Assembly: GCA_036172665.1 (NCBI GenBank)
Contig: JAYKNF010000013.1
Span: forward strand, 2,790,001-2,854,000
From: Prosopocoilus inquinatus
Lineage: Eukaryota; Arthropoda; Insecta; Coleoptera; Lucanidae
Direction of reading: 5' to 3'
DNA: 64,000 nt
The stretch's first letter is position 1, and each line of letters starts with the position of its first letter. This document shows positions 20,441 to 32,910 of the stretch, piece after piece. The translations under genes were made by a program, and so were the position numbers. The notes below the pieces were generated by a model. That model worked only from the letters and a program-made list of their open reading frames with translations, was not told where the DNA came from and made no database searches.

Positions 20441-23404
20441 TTGCCGGCCGGAGAGCGAACGAATCGACCTCCCCGCGCTCGCATTTTTTTTTTAATCACA
20501 AACGAACATCCAAAGCCTCCTTTATTCATCTATTTACGTAATATGTACGGTCGAAATTATGTTCGAACGCGTCCGCGCGGCGAAAGAGATCGCGTCGGCG
20601 GCTTTAGATTAGGTCACGTTCGACCGGCGGCGCACGTACTCCCTCCGCCGCCGGGCCGACTGCGGGCGTAACACGACACACGCGAAAGAGATCGCGCGTC
20701 GCTTTCAGGTTAGATCATTGTCGATAGTCAGCACGCCCCCCCTCCCTTCCGACCACCGGTGCTCCGGCCCCACGACTGGCCGTACAGATATATAATATTA
20801 CATATGTCAAGTGTCAAGGTTTCCTTACTGCGCGTGTCGCGCGATCGTTGCCAACCAACCCTCGTCGATCCCATCTTTTACGCGGCGGCAAATTCAAATG
20901 CAAATTCAAATGAGCTCCGTCAAAATCTCGACGCGTTCGGTCGAGCGTACACGCGACGGCACAATGCAAATCGTGAAGAATTTAACCGGCAAAACGACGC
21001 CGCCGCCGCCGCCGCGATCGTCTTATAACCTTTTTTCCGATTACCGGAGTAACATCGGAGAAATGGAATTTGGAGGTTTTCAGTTGTTTTTAACACTTAC
21101 TTTTTTTCAGTGGAAACACTTTTTCACTGTTACACACGCGTTCGTGTCACATTTTCGATATCACCCCGTATATCTCTCGCCATGTGGTAAACGTTACGTT
21201 CGTAAAGCTACTTTCTTCTACGTCGGAAAGAATTCGACGCGATCGATTTAGACCTTTCGTTTGATAGGCGACAATCCGGGTTTACGTTCGACGCGTCCGA
21301 TTTCGATCATTGCAGCGCCATCTTCGATCGAAAAATCGAACCGACGCGATTTTCCGTCGCCGCTCGGCGAGACCTTTCGTTTGATACGCGACAATCCGGG
21401 TTTACGTTCGACGCGTTCGATTTCGATCATTGCAGCGCCATCTTCGATCGAAAAATCGAACCGACGCGATTTTCCGTCGCCGCTCGGCGAGACCTTTCGT
21501 TTGATACGCGACAACCCGGGTTTACGTTCGACGCGTCCGATTTCGATCATTGCAGCGCCATCTTCGATCGAAAAATCGAACCGACGCGATTTTCCGTCGC
21601 CGCTCGGCGAGACCTTTCGTTTGATGCGCGACAACCCGGGTTTACGTTCGACGCGTCCAGTTTCGATCATTGCAGCGCCATGTTCGATCGAAAAATCGAA
21701 CCGACGCGATTTTCCGTCGCCGCTCGGCGAGACCTTTCGTTTGATGCGCGACAACCCGGGTTTACGTTCGACGCGTCCAGTTTCGATCATTGCAGCGCCA
21801 TCTTCGATCGAAAAATCGAACCGACGCGATTTTCCGTCGCCGCTCGGCGAGACCTTTCGTTTGATGCGCGACAACCCGGGTTTACGTTCGACGCGTCCAG
21901 TTTTGATCATTGCAGCGCCATCTTCGATCGAAAAATAGAACCGACGCGATTTTCCGTCGCCGCTCGGCGAGACCTTTCGTTTGATACGCGACAACCCGGG
22001 TTTACGTTCGACGCGTCCGATTTCGATCATTGCAGCGCCATCTTCCATCGAAAAATCGAACCGACGCGATTTTCCGTCGCCGCTCGGCGAGACCTTTCGT
22101 TTGATACGCGACAATCCGGGTTTACGTTCGACGCGTCCGATTTCGATCATTGCAGCGCCATCTTCGATCGAAAAATCGAACCGACGCGATTTTCCGTCGC
22201 CGCTCGGCGAGACCTTTCGTTTGATACGCGACAACCCGGGTTTACGTTCTACGCGACCGATTTCGATCATTGCGGCGCCATAGGAACCCCTTAAGTACAC
22301 TTTTCCGAGTTTCTTTTCTTATATATGACAAGTGGGATCCGCTACGCTCCGCCCACTTGTGGGTATGAACAGAGGCTTGTGTGGACAGAGGCTTTGTATA
22401 GACGGAGGTTTCGTTTGGACGGAAGAGGTGAGAGCGCTGCGCGCTGTTTGGGCCGCTAGCCTTTGGGGGCTCGCGGCACCTAGGGACTTGGAAGAATGTT
22501 GGAAAACTTTAAGATTTGATTTTTCTAATTTTCGAAATTTTGAGTATTTTTCCCCAATTTTTTCAATTTTTCCGTTCTCCTAATTTATAATTTTTTTTTC
22601 GCCGTCTGGGTTGGCCTCGCTTGGGTTGGCGTCGGTTGGGTTCACCTTGAACAATTTTACAACAGAAAGGGAAGGAAAGTTTAAGAAAAAGTGAGAAAAA
22701 TTGTTAGAAAACTTAAGAAATCGGTTTCCTTAATTTTTAGAATTTTTTCCATTTTTTTTCGATTTTTTTCAATTTTTTCTCGAAATTTACTACATTTTTC
22801 CCTAATTCTTTAAATTTTTTCGTTTACTTTAAAATAAAATTTTTCTGTCATCTGGGTTGACCTCGCTTGGGTTGGCGCCGTTTGAGTTGACCTTGAACAA
22901 TTAAAAAAAAAAAGAGTTAAGGAATATGTAAGAGAAAGTGATGAAATGTTTTAAAAAAGTTGGGAAACTTAAGAAATCCGTTTCCCTAATTTTTAGAATT
23001 CTTGTCGATTTTTCTCGATTTTTTTAAATTTCCCCCCGAAATTTTGAATATTTTTCCCCAATTTTTTCAATTTTTCCGTTCTCCTAATTTTTAAATTTTT
23101 TTTCGCCGTCTGGGTTGGCCTCGCTTGGGTTGGCGTCGGTTGGGTTGACCTTGAACAATTTTCGAAAAAAAGTGAAGGAAAATGTAAGAAGTGATGAAAT
23201 GTTTTAAAAAAGTTGGGAAACTTAAGAAATCCGTTTCCCTAATTTTTAGAATTCTTGTCGATTTTTCTCGATTTTTTTAAATTTCCCCCCGAAATTTTGA
23301 ATATTTTTCCCCAATTTGTTCAATTTTTCCGTTCTCTTAATTTTTAATTTTTTAAAATTTTTATCGATTTTTTTCAATTTTTTCCCTTAAATTTCCCGCT
23401 TTAA
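20441..23404 (+). repeat. Unit 7, 8-monomer class, copy of unit 5
   Basis: A 20441-21251 with the same 12-bp tandem duplication as unit 5, B 21252-22281, C/D 22282-23404. Both length and variants agree with unit 5. Confidence 0.95.
21252..22281 (+). repeat. 120-bp array, unit 7: 8 full monomers + terminal copy
   Basis: Matches the unit 5 array monomer by monomer. Confidence 0.97.
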
Positions 23405-25756
23405 TTGCCGGCCGGAGAGCGAACGAATCGACCTCCCCGCGCCCGCATTTTTTTTTTAATCACAAACGAACATCCAAAGCCTCCTTTATTCATCTATTTA
23501 CGTAATATGTACGGTCGAAATTATGTTCGAACGCGTCCGCGCGGCGAAAGAGATCGCGTCGGCGGCTTTAGATTAGGTCACGTTCGACCGGCGGCGCACG
23601 TACTCCCTCCGCCGCCGGGCCGACTGCCGGCGTAACACGACACACGCGAAAGAGTTCGCGCGTCGCTTTCAGGTTAGATCACTGTCGATAGGCAGCACGC
23701 CCCCCCTCCCTTCCGACCACCGGTGCTCCGGCCCCACGACTGGCCGTGCAGATATATAATATTACATATGTCAAGTGTCAAGGTTTCCTTACTGCGCGTG
23801 TCGCGCGATCGTTGCCAACCAACCCTCGTCGATCCCATCTTTTACGCGGCGGCAAATTCAAATGAGCTCCGTCAAAATCTCGACGCGTTCGGTCGAGCGT
23901 ACACGCGACAGCACAATGCAAATCGTGAAGAATTTAACCGGCAAAACGACGCCGCCGCCGCCGCCGCGATCGTCTTATAACCTTTTTTCCGATTACCGGA
24001 GTAACATCGGAGAAATGGAATTTGGAGGTTTTCAGTTGTTTTTAACACTTACTTTTTTTCAGTGGAAACACTTTTTCACTGTTACACACGCGATCGTGTC
24101 ACATTTTCGATATCGCCCCGTATATCTCTCGCCATGTGGTAAACGTTACGTTCGTAAAGCTACTTTCTTCTACGTCGGAAAGAATTCGACGCGATCGATT
24201 TAGACCTTTCGTTTGATAGGCGACAATCCGGGTTTACGTTCGACGCGTCCGATTTCGATCATTGCAGCGCCATCTTCGATCGAAAAATCGAACCGACGCG
24301 ATTTTCCGTCGCCGCTCGGCGAGACCTTTCGTTTTATCCGCGACAATCCGGGTTTACGATCGACGCGTTCGATTTCGATCATTGCAGCGCCATCTTCGAT
24401 GGAAAAATCGAACCGACGCGATTTTCCGTCGCCGCTCGGCGAGACCTTTCGTTTGATACGCGACAACCCGGGTTTACGTTCGACGCGTCCGATTTCGATC
24501 ATTGCAGCGCCATCTTCGATCGAAAAATCGAACCGACGCGATTTTCCGTCGCCGCTCGGCGAGACCTTTCGTTTGATACGCGACAACCCGGGTTTACGTT
24601 CTACGCGACCGATTTCGATCATTGCGGCGCCATAGGAACCCCTTAAGTACACTTTTCCGAGTTTCTTTTCTTATATATGACAAGTGGGATCCGCTACGCT
24701 CCGCCCACTTGTGGGTATGAACAGAGGCTTGTGTGGACAGAGGCTTTGTATAGACGGAGGTTTCGTTTGGACGGAAGAGGTGAGAGCGCTGCGCGCTGTT
24801 TGGGCCGCTAGCCTTTGGGGGCTCGCGGCACCTAGGGACTTGGAAGAATGTTGGAAAACTTTAAGAATTGATTTTTCTAATTTTCGAAATTTTGAGTATT
24901 TTTCCCCAATTTTTTCAATTTTTCCGTTCTCCTAATTTATAAATTTTTTTTCGCCGTCTGGGTTGGCCTCGCTTGGGTTGGCGTCGGTTGGGTTCACCTT
25001 GAACAATTTTAGAACAGAAAGGGAAGGAAAGTTTAAGAAAAAGTGAGAAAAATTGTTGGAAAACTTGAGAAATAGGTTTCCTTAATTTTTAGAATTTTTT
25101 CCATTTTTTTTCGATTTTTTTCAATTTTTTCTCGAAATTTACTACATTTTTCCCTAATTCTTTAAATTTTTTCGTTTTCTTTAAAATAAAATTTTTCTGT
25201 CATCTGGGTTGGCCTCGCTTGGGTTGGCGCCGTTTGAGTTGACCTTGAACAATTAAAAAAAAAAAGAGTTAAGGAATATGTAAGAGAAAGTGATGAAATG
25301 TTTTAAAAAAGTTGGGAAACTTAAGAAATCCGTTTCCCTAATTTTTAGAATTCTTGTCGATTTTTCTCGATTTTTTTAAATTTCCCCCCGAAATTTTGAA
25401 TATTTTTCCCCAATTTTTTCAATTTTTCCGTTCTCCTAATTTTTAAATTTTTTTTCGCCGTCTGGGTTGGCCTCGCTTGGGTTGGCGTCGGTTGGGTTGA
25501 CCTTGAACAATTTTCGAAAAAAAGTGAAGGAAAATGTAAGAAGTGATGAAATGTTTTAAAAAAGTTGGGAAACTTAAGAAATCCGTTTCCCTAATTTTTA
25601 GAATTCTTGTCGATTTTTCTCGATTTTTTTAAATTTCCCCCCGAAATTTTGAATATTTTTCCCCAATTTGTTCAATTTTTCCGTTCTCTTAATTTTTAAT
25701 TTTTTAAAATTTTTATCGATTTTTTTCAATTTTTTCCCTTAAATTTCCCGCTTTAA
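23405..25756 (+). repeat. Unit 8, minimal 3-monomer class
   Basis: A 23405-24203 (alpha), B 24204-24633, C/D 24634-25756. At 2352 bp this is the modal minimal unit (799 + 430 + 1123). Private changes are GTGCAGATATATAA upstream of the A-module TATA motif and TTTATCCGC in the second B monomer. Confidence 0.95.
24204..24633 (+). repeat. 120-bp array, unit 8: 3 full monomers + terminal copy
   Basis: Minimal array with one private change, TTTTATCCGC instead of TTTGATCCGC at the start of monomer 2. Confidence 0.97.
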
Positions 25757-28468
25757 TTGCCGGCCGGAGAGCGAACGAATCGACCTCCCCGCGCCCGCAT
25801 TTTTTTTTTAATCACAAACGAACATCCAAAGCCTCCTTTATTCATCTATTTACGTAATATGTACGGTCGAAATTATGTTCGAACGCGTCCGCGCGGCGAA
25901 AGAGATCGCGTCGGCGGCTTTAGATAAGGTCACGTTCGACCGGCGGCGCACGTACTCCCTCCGCCGCCGGGCCGACTGCCGGCGTAACACGACACACGCG
26001 AAAGAGTTCGCGCGTCGCTTTCAGGTTAGATCACTGTCGATAGGCAGCACGCCCCCCCTCCCTTCCGACCACCGGTGCTCCGGCCCCACGACTGGCCGTA
26101 CAGATATATAATATTACATATGTCAAGTGTCAAGGTTTCCTTACTGCGCGTGTCGCGCGATCGTTGCCAACCAACCCTCGTCGATCCCATCTTTTACGCG
26201 GCGGCAAATTCAAATGAGCTCCGTCAAAATCTCGACGCGTTCGGTCGAGCGTACACGCGACGGCACAATGCAAATCGTGAAGAATTTAACCGGCAAAACG
26301 ACGCCGCCGCCGCCGCCGCGATCGTCTTATAACCTTTTTTCCGATTACCGGAGTAACATCGGAGAAATGGAATTTGGAGGTTTTCAGTTGTTTTTAACAC
26401 TTACTTTTTTTCAGTGGAAACACTTTTTCACAGTTACACACGCGTTCGTGTCACATTTTCGATATCACCCCGTATATCTCTCGCCATGTGGTAAACGTTA
26501 CGTTCGTAAAGCTACTTTCTTCTACGTCGGAAAGAATTCGACGCGATCGATTTAGACCTTTCGTTTGATAGGCGACAATCCGGGTTTACGTTCGACGCGT
26601 CCGATTTCGATCATTGCAGCGCCATCTTCGATCGAAAAATCGAACCGACGCGATTTTCCGTCGCCGCTCGGCGAGACCTTTCGTTTGATACGCGACAATC
26701 CGGGTTTACGTTCGACGCGTCCAGTTTCGATCATTGCAGCGCCATCTTCGATCGAAAAATCGAACCGACGCGATTTTCCGTCGCCGCTCGGCGAGACCTT
26801 TCGTTTGATACGCGACAACCCGGGTTTACGTTCGACGCGTCCGATTTCGATCATTGCAGCGCCATCTTCGATCGAAAAATCGAACCGACGCGATTTTCCG
26901 TCGCCGCTCGGCGAGACCTTTCGTTTGATGCGCGACAACCCGGGTTTACGTTCGACGCGTCCAGTTTTGATCATTGCAGCGCCATCTTCGATCGAAAAAT
27001 AGAACCGACGCGATTTTCCGTCGCCGCTCGGCGAGACCTTTCGTTTGATACGCGACAACCCGGGTTTACGTTCGACGCGTCCGATTTCGATCATTGCAGC
27101 GCCATCTTCCATCGAAAAATCGAACCGACGCGATTTTCCGTCGCCGCTCGGCGAGACCTTTCGTTTGATACGCGACAATCCGGGTTTACGTTCGACGCGT
27201 CCGATTTCGATCATTGCAGCGCCATCTTCGATCGAAAAATCGAACCGACGCGATTTTCCGTCGCCGCTCGGCGAGACCTTTCGTTTGATACGCGACAACC
27301 CGGGTTTACGTTCTACGCGACCGATTTCGATCATTGCGGCGCCATAGGAACCCCTTAAGTACACTTTTCCGAGTTTCTTTTCTTATATATGACAAGTGGG
27401 ATCCGCTACGCTCCGCCCACTTGTGGGTATGAACAGAGGCTTGTGTGGACAGAGGCTTTGTATAGACGGAGGTTTCGTTTGGACGGAAGAGGTGAGAGCG
27501 CTGCGCGCTGTTTGGGCCGCTAGCCTTTGGGGGCTCGCGGCACCTAGGGACTTGGAAGAATGTTGGAAAACTTTAAGATTTGATTTTTCTAATTTTCGAA
27601 ATTTTGAGTATTTTTCCCCAATTTTTTCAATTTTTCCGTTCTCCTAATTTATAATTTTTTTTTCGCCGTCTGGGTTGGCCTCGCTTGGGTTGGCGTCGGT
27701 TGGGTTCACCTTGAACAATTTTACAACAGAAAGGGAAGGAAAGTTTAAGAAAAAGTGAGAAAAATTGTTAGAAAACTTAAGAAATCGGTTTCCTTAATTT
27801 TTAGAATTTTTTCCATTTTTTTTCGATTTTTTTCAATTTTTTCTCGAAATTTACTACATTTTTCCCTAATTCTTTAAATTTTTTCGTTTACTTTAAAATA
27901 AAATTTTTCTGTCATCTGGGTTGACCTCGCTTGGGTTGGCGCCGTTTGAGTTGACCTTGAACAATTAAAAAAAAAAAGAGTTAAGGAATATGTAAGAGAA
28001 AGTGATGAAATGTTTTAAAAAAGTTGGGAAACTTAAGAAATCCGTTTCCCTAATTTTTAGAATTCTTGTCGATTTTTCTCGATTTTTTTAAATTTCCCCC
28101 CGAAATTTTGAATATTTTTCCCCAATTTTTTCAATTTTTCCGTTCTCCTAATTTTTAAATTTTTTTTCGCCGTCTGGGTTGGCCTCGCTTGGGTTGGCGT
28201 CGGTTGGGTTGACCTTGAACAATTTTCGAAAAAAAGTGAAGGAAAATGTAAGAAGTGATGAAATGTTTTAAAAAAGTTGGGAAACTTAAGAAATCCGTTT
28301 CCCTAATTTTTAGAATTCTTGTCGATTTTTCTCGATTTTTTTAAATTTCCCCCCGAAATTTTGAATATTTTTCCCCAATTTGTTCAATTTTTCCGTTCTC
28401 TTAATTTTTAATTTTTTAAAATTTTTATCGATTTTTTTCAATTTTTTCCCTTAAATTTCCCGCTTTAA
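25757..28468 (+). repeat. Unit 9, 6-monomer class, recombinant leader
   Basis: A 25757-26555, B 26556-27345, C/D 27346-28468. Leader markers are alpha on the left (GCCGGCG, AGTTCGCG, ATAGGCAG) and beta on the right (GACGGC, CGTTCGTG, ATCACCCC). This is the opposite combination to unit 2. A private AGATAAGG near 25925 removes a stop present in the other leaders. Confidence 0.95.
26556..27345 (+). repeat. 120-bp array, unit 9: 6 full monomers + terminal copy
   Basis: Ends with the AATAGAAC / CTTCCATCG / plain trio. Monomer 2 carries the CCAGTTTC variant, and removing it gives the unit 13 array. Confidence 0.97.
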
Positions 28469-30811
28469 TTGCCGGCCGGAGAGCGAACGAATCGACCTCC
28501 CCGCGCCCGCATTTTTTTTTTAATCACAAACGAACATCCAAAGCCTCCTTTATTCATCTATTTACGTAATATGTACGGTCGAAATTATGTTCGAACGCGT
28601 CCGCGCGGCGAAAGAGATCGCGTCGGCGGCTTTAGATTAGGTCACGTTCGACCGGCGGCGCACGTACTCCCTCCGCCGCCGGGCCGACTGCCGGCGTAAC
28701 ACGACACACGCGAAAGAGTTCGCGCGTCGCTTTCAGGTTAGATCACTGTCGATAGGCAGCACGCCCCCCCTCCCTTCCGACCACCGGTGCTCCGGCCCCA
28801 CGACTGGCCGTACAGATATATAATATTACATATGTCAAGTGTCAAGGTTTCCTTACTGCGCGTGTCGCGCGATCGTTGCCAACCAACCCTCGTCGATCCC
28901 ATCTTTTACGCGGCGGCAAATTCAAATGAGCTCCGTCAAAATCTCGACGCGTTCGGTCGAGCGTACACGCGACAGCACAATGCAAATCGTGAAGAATTTA
29001 ACCGGCAAAACGACGCCGCCGCCGCCGCCGCGATCGTCTTATAACCTTTTTTCCGATTACCGGAGTAACATCGGAGAAATGGAATTTGGAGGTTTTCAGT
29101 TGTTTTTAACACTTACTTTTTTTCAGTGGAAACACTTTTTCACTGTTACACACGCGATCGTGTCACATTTTCGATATCGCCCCGTATATCTCTCGCCATG
29201 TGGTAAACGTTACGTTCGTAAAGCTACTTTCTTCTACGTCGGAAAGAATTCGACGCGATCGATTTAGACCTTTCGTTTGATAGGCGACAATCCGGGTTTA
29301 CGTTCGACGCGTCCGATTTCGATCATTGCAGCGCCATCTTCGATCGAAAAATCGAACCGACGCGATTTTCCGTCGCCGCTCGGCGAGACCTTTCGTTTGA
29401 TCCGCGACAATCCGGGTTTACGATCGACGCGTTCGATTTCGATCATTGCAGCGCCATCTTCGATGGAAAAATCGAACCGACGCGATTTTCCGTCGCCGCT
29501 CGGCGAGACCTTTCGTTTGATACGCGACAACCCGGGTTTACGTTCGACGCGTCCGATTTCGATCATTGCAGCGCCATCTTCGATCGAAAAATCGAACCGA
29601 CGCGATTTTCCGTCGCCGCTCGGCGAGACCTTTCGTTTGATACGCGACAACCCGGGTTTACGTTCTACGCGACCGATTTCGATCATTGCGGCGCCATAGG
29701 AACCCCTTAAGTACACTTTTCCGAGTTTCTTTTCTTATATATGACAAGTGGGATCCGCTACGCTCCGCCCACTTGTGGGTATGAACAGAGGCTTGTGTGG
29801 ACAGAGGCTTTGTATAGACGGAGGTTTCGTTTGGACGGAAGAGGTGAGAGCGCTGCGCGCTGTTTGGGCCGCTAGCCTTTGGGGGCTCGCGGCACCTAGG
29901 GACTTGGAAGAATGTTGGAAAACTTTAAGAATTGATTTTTCTAATTTTCGAAATTTTGAGTATTTTTCCCCAATTTTTCCGTTCTCCTAATTTATAAATT
30001 TTTTTTCGCCGTCTGGGTTGGCCTCGCTTGGGTTGGCGTCGGTTGGGTTCACCTTGAACAATTTTAGAACAGAAAGGGAAGGAAAGTTTAAGAAAAAGTG
30101 AGGAAAATTGTTGGAAAACTTGAGAAATAGGTTTCCTTAATTTTTAGAATTTTTTCCATTTTTTTTCGATTTTTTTCAATTTTTTCTCGAAATTTACTAC
30201 ATTTTTCCCTAATTCTTTAAATTTTTTCGTTTTCTTTAAAATAAAATTTTTCTGTCATCTGGGTTGGCCTCGCTTGGGTTGGCGCCGTTTGAGTTGACCT
30301 TGAACAATTAAAAAAAAAAAGAGTTAAGGAATATGTAAGAGAAAGTGATGAAATGTTTTAAAAAAGTTGGGAAACTTAAGAAATCCGTTTCCCTAATTTT
30401 TAGAATTCTTGTCGATTTTTCTCGATTTTTTTAAATTTCCCCCCGAAATTTTGAATATTTTTCCCCAATTTTTTCAATTTTTCCGTTCTCCTAATTTTTA
30501 AATTTTTTTTCGCCGTCTGGGTTGGCCTCGCTTGGGTTGGCGTCGGTTGGGTTGACCTTGAACAATTTTCGAAAAAAAGTGAAGGAAAATGTAAGAAGTG
30601 ATGAAATGTTTTAAAAAAGTTGGGAAACTTAAGAAATCCGTTTCCCTAATTTTTAGAATTCTTGTCGATTTTTCTCGATTTTTTTAAATTTCCCCCCGAA
30701 ATTTTGAATATTTTTCCCCAATTTGTTCAATTTTTCCGTTCTCTTAATTTTTAATTTTTTAAAATTTTTATCGATTTTTTTCAATTTTTTCCCTTAAATT
30801 TCCCGCTTTAA
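28469..30811 (+). repeat. Unit 10, minimal 3-monomer class
   Basis: A 28469-29267 (alpha), B 29268-29697, C/D 29698-30811. It lacks 9 bp of a CAATTTTTT repeat near 29973. It shares the private GTGAGGAAAATTG variant with unit 14, linking the two as copies. Confidence 0.95.
29268..29697 (+). repeat. 120-bp array, unit 10: 3 full monomers + terminal copy
   Basis: Minimal array, same variants as unit 2. Confidence 0.97.
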
Positions 30812-32910
30812 TTGCCGGCCGGAGAGCGAACGAATCGACCTCCCCGCGCCCGCATTTTTTTTTTAATCACAAACGAACATCCAAAGCCTCCTTTATTCAT
30901 CTATTTACGTAATATGTACGGTCGAAATTATGTTCGAACGCGTCCGCGCGGCGAAAGAGATCGCGTCGGCGGCTTTAGATTAGGTCACGTTCGACCGGCG
31001 GCGCACGTACTCCCTCCGCCGCCGGGCCGACTGCCGGCGTAACACGACACACGCGAAAGAGTTCGCGCGTCGCTTTCAGGTTAGATCACTGTCGATAGGC
31101 AGCACGCCCCCCCTCCCTTCCGACCACCGGTGCTCCGGCCCCACGACTGGCCGTACAGATATATAATATTACATATGTCAAGTGTCAAGGTTTCCTTACT
31201 GCGCGTGTCGCGCGATCGTTGCCAACCAACCCTCGTCGATCCCATCTTTTACGCGGCGGCAAATTCAAATGAGCTCCGTCAAAATCTCGACGCGTTCGGT
31301 CGAGCGTACACGCGACAGCACAATGCAAATCGTGAAGAATTTAACCGGCAAAACGACGCCGCCGCCGCCGCCGCGATCGTCTTATAACCTTTTTTCCGAT
31401 TACCGGAGTAACATCGGAGAAATGGAATTTGGAGGTTTTCAGTTGTTTTTAACACTTACTTTTTTTCAGTGGAAACACTTTTTCACTGTTACACACGCGA
31501 TCGTGTCACATTTTCGATATCGCCCCGTATATCTCTCGCCATGTGGTAAACGTTACGTTCGTAAAGCTACTTTCTTCTACGTCGGAAAGAATTCGACGCG
31601 ATCGATTTAGACCTTTCGTTTGATAGGCGACAATCCGGGTTTACGTTCGACGCGTCCGATTTCGATCATTGCAGCGCCATCTTCGATCGAAAAATCGAAC
31701 CGACGCGATTTTCCGTCGCCGCTCGGCGAGACCTTTCGTTTGATCCGCGACAATCCGGGTTTACGATCGACGCGTTCGATTTCGATCATTGCAGCGCCAT
31801 CTTCGATGGAAAAATCGAACCGACGCGATTTTCCGTCGCCGCTCGGCGAGACCTTTCGTTTGATACGCGACAACCCGGGTTTACGTTCGACGCGTCCGAT
31901 TTCGATCATTGCAGCGCCATCTTCGATCGAAAAATCGAACCGACGCGATTTTCCGTCGCCGCTCGGCGAGACCTTTCGTTTGATACGCGACAACCCGGGT
32001 TTACGTTCTACGCGACCGATTTCGATCATTGCGGCGCCATAGGAACCCCTTAAGTACACTTTTCCGAGTTTCTTTTCTTATATATGACAAGTGGGATCCG
32101 CTACGCTCCGCCCACTTGTGGGTATGAACAGAGGCTTGTGTGGACAGAGGCTTTGTATAGACGGAGGTTTCGTTTGGACGGAAGAGGTGAGAGCGCTGCG
32201 CGCTGTTTGGGCCGCTAGCCTTTGGGGGCTCGCGGCACCTAGGGACTTGGAAGAATGTTGGAAAACTTTAAGAATTGATTTTTCTAATTTTCGAAATTTT
32301 GAGTATTTTTCCCCAATTTTTTCAATTTTTCCGTTCTCCTAATTTATAAATTTTTTTTCGCCGTCTGGGTTGGCCTCGCTTGGGTTGGCGTCGGTTGGGT
32401 TCACCTTGAACAATTTTAGAACAGAAAGGGAAGGAAAGTTTAAGAAAAAGTGAGAAAAATTGTTGGAAAACTTGAGAAATAGGTTTCCTTAATTTTTAGA
32501 ATTTTTTCCATTTTTTTTCGATTTTTTTCAATTTTTTCTCGAAATTTACTACATTTTTCCCTAATTCTTTAAATTTTTTCGTTTTCTTTAAAATAAAATT
32601 TTTCTGTCATCTGGGTTGGCCTCGCTTGGGTTGGCGCCGTTTGAGTTGACCTTGAACAATTAAAAAAAAAAAGAGTTAAGGAATATGTAAGAGAAAGTGA
32701 TGAAATGTTTTAAAAAAGTTGGGAAACTTAAGAAATCCGTTTCCCTAATTTTTAGAATTCTTGTCGATTTTTCTCGATTTTTTTAAATTTCCCCCCGAAA
32801 TTTTGAATATTTTTCCCCAATTTGTTCAATTTTTCCGTTCTCTTAATTTTTGATTTTTTTAAATTTTTATCGATTTTTTTCAATTTTTTCCCTTAAATTT
32901 CCCGCTTTAA
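30812..32910 (+). repeat. Unit 11, minimal B array and shortened D block
   Basis: A 30812-31610 (alpha), B 31611-32040, C/D 32041-32910. The C/D part is 870 bp instead of 1123, so one 253-bp D monomer is missing and only two G-rich boxes remain. Unit 15 has the same structure. Confidence 0.95.
31611..32040 (+). repeat. 120-bp array, unit 11: 3 full monomers + terminal copy
   Basis: Minimal array, same variants as unit 2. Confidence 0.97.
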
